From contig NW_003150588.1 in NCBI RefSeq assembly GCF_000003605.2, forward strand, positions 1 through 22,461: a DNA stretch of 22,461 bases. The letters run 5' to 3'. Both the position numbers and the translations under genes were made by a program. Shown here in pieces: positions 22,270 to 22,461 of this stretch. This DNA is from Saccoglossus kowalevskii (taxonomy: Eukaryota > Hemichordata > Enteropneusta > Harrimaniidae). The first letter of the stretch is position 1. Each line of letters opens with the position of its first letter. Under the pieces are notes generated by a model, which saw only the letters and a program-made list of their open reading frames with translations, was not told the DNA's origin and searched no databases.

Positions 22270-22461
22270 CCAAACATGTGTGTATTTGCTGAATGAATAG
22301 AATTCTTGCATACATGGGTGTATTTGTTGAATGAATGGAATTCTTGTATACGTGGGTGTATTTGCTGAATGAATGGAATTCTTGTATACATGGGTGTATT
22401 TGTTGAATGAATGGAATTCTTGTATACATGGATGTATTTGCTGAATGAATGGAATGCTTGC

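Larger units (their letters stand above)
133..22461. repeat. 38-bp satellite array, about 585-590 monomers, extends past right edge
   Basis: Head-to-tail copies of one 38-bp monomer fill the rest of the window. A clean monomer is 2837-2874: it opens GAATGAATGG, carries GAATTC at unit positions 10-15 and the palindrome TGTATACA at 17-24, then TGGGTGTATTTGCT. Composition is 10 G, 3 C, 10 A and 15 T, so 34% GC with strong strand asymmetry. A few sites vary and define monomer types: GAATTC or GAATGC; CTTGTATAC, CTTGCATAC or CTTGCACAC; GAATGG or GAATAG; TTTGCTGAATG, TTTGTTGAATG or TTTGCTGATTG. More than 30 monomers are 39 bp, with GAATTCGTGC plus an extra A (ATACAATGGG). The + strand has two closely spaced TGA codons in the standard unit (CTGAATGAATGG); the minus strand has none, which gives spurious long open frames with a 38-residue period. 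No unique DNA interrupts the array. The family is not recognised. Confidence 0.98.

Noticed and set aside
133..22461. CRISPR array
   Set aside because: Units are contiguous and nearly identical over their whole length; there are no unique spacers between repeats and no cas genes.
133..22461. Similarity to human satellite II/III (GGAAT)n because of GAATGAATGGAAT
   Set aside because: Only about 13 bp of each 38-bp unit resembles a GGAAT-type repeat; the remainder does not fit a pentamer, so common origin is not supported.
133..22461. Telomeric repeat or G-quadruplex array because of the G/T-rich strand
   Set aside because: No short telomere-type unit is present, and there is only one GGG per 38 bp, so loops would be far longer than in usual quadruplexes.
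133..22461. rRNA, tRNA, promoters, terminators or replication origins within the array
   Set aside because: No unique sequence of adequate length exists between monomers, and no tRNA- or rRNA-like segment or regulatory motif beyond the repeated unit can be seen.
133..22461. The whole array as an assembly artefact
   Set aside because: Artefactual concatenation would give identical monomers. Here ordered variant monomers, module families and private mutations form a coherent history. Local errors remain possible at 11041-11180, 12781-12840 and 21925-22165.

Overview
The window is almost entirely one tandem-repeat array. After about 130 bp of non-repetitive sequence, everything from about position 133 to the right edge (22,461) is a head-to-tail array of a 38-bp monomer, roughly 585-590 copies, with no unique insertion anywhere. 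The array runs off the right edge. There is no bacterial-style gene content, and I see no rRNA, tRNA, CRISPR array or operon. A long homogeneous satellite next to a non-LTR retrotransposon fragment suggests a eukaryotic, probably animal, genome. I cannot name the species.

Left flank (1-134, + strand): an open frame encodes a short piece of a non-LTR (LINE-type) reverse transcriptase, with the recognisable stretch DPANYRGIAV. It is cut inside the RT domain where the array begins, so it is a truncated retroelement and not a working gene.

Array (about 133-22,461): the monomer (cleanest example 2837-2874) is 34% GC, G/T-rich on the + strand, and holds two palindromes, GAATTC and TGTATACA. Variant monomers recur in a fixed order and so define a higher-order repeat structure. 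A monomer carrying CTTCCAAACATGTG occurs 34 times plus one degenerate copy (4759). It divides the array into composite modules of whole 38-mers plus a few 39-mers. I could trace four module families: (1) 571 or 495 bp, with GAAATTC and TAAATGGATGG monomers; (2) 572 bp, with two 39-mers; (3) about 798 bp, with CTTGAATAC and GCAAAATAG monomers; (4) about 0.9 kb, with GTATGAATGG, GAATGAGTGG and TACATGCGTG monomers. Copies lie next to each other (periods 1105 and 1179 bp) and far apart (offsets 5905 and 14,958 bp). They differ by whole-monomer gains and losses, the pattern expected of unequal exchange or replication slippage.

Coding: many long minus-strand open frames exist (up to 2065 codons), but they follow from the repeat. 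The monomer has no stop in any minus-strand phase, and because 38 is not a multiple of 3 one frame reads all three phases, giving a 38-residue peptide period every 114 bp. I do not annotate them as genes.

Most worth a second look: the exact RT/array breakpoint, the higher-order module grammar, a cluster of A-to-C changes at 21,933-22,160, two indel-rich patches (11,041-11,180 and 12,781-12,840), and a chimeric module junction near 16,870. No novel enzymatic or defence system is visible.
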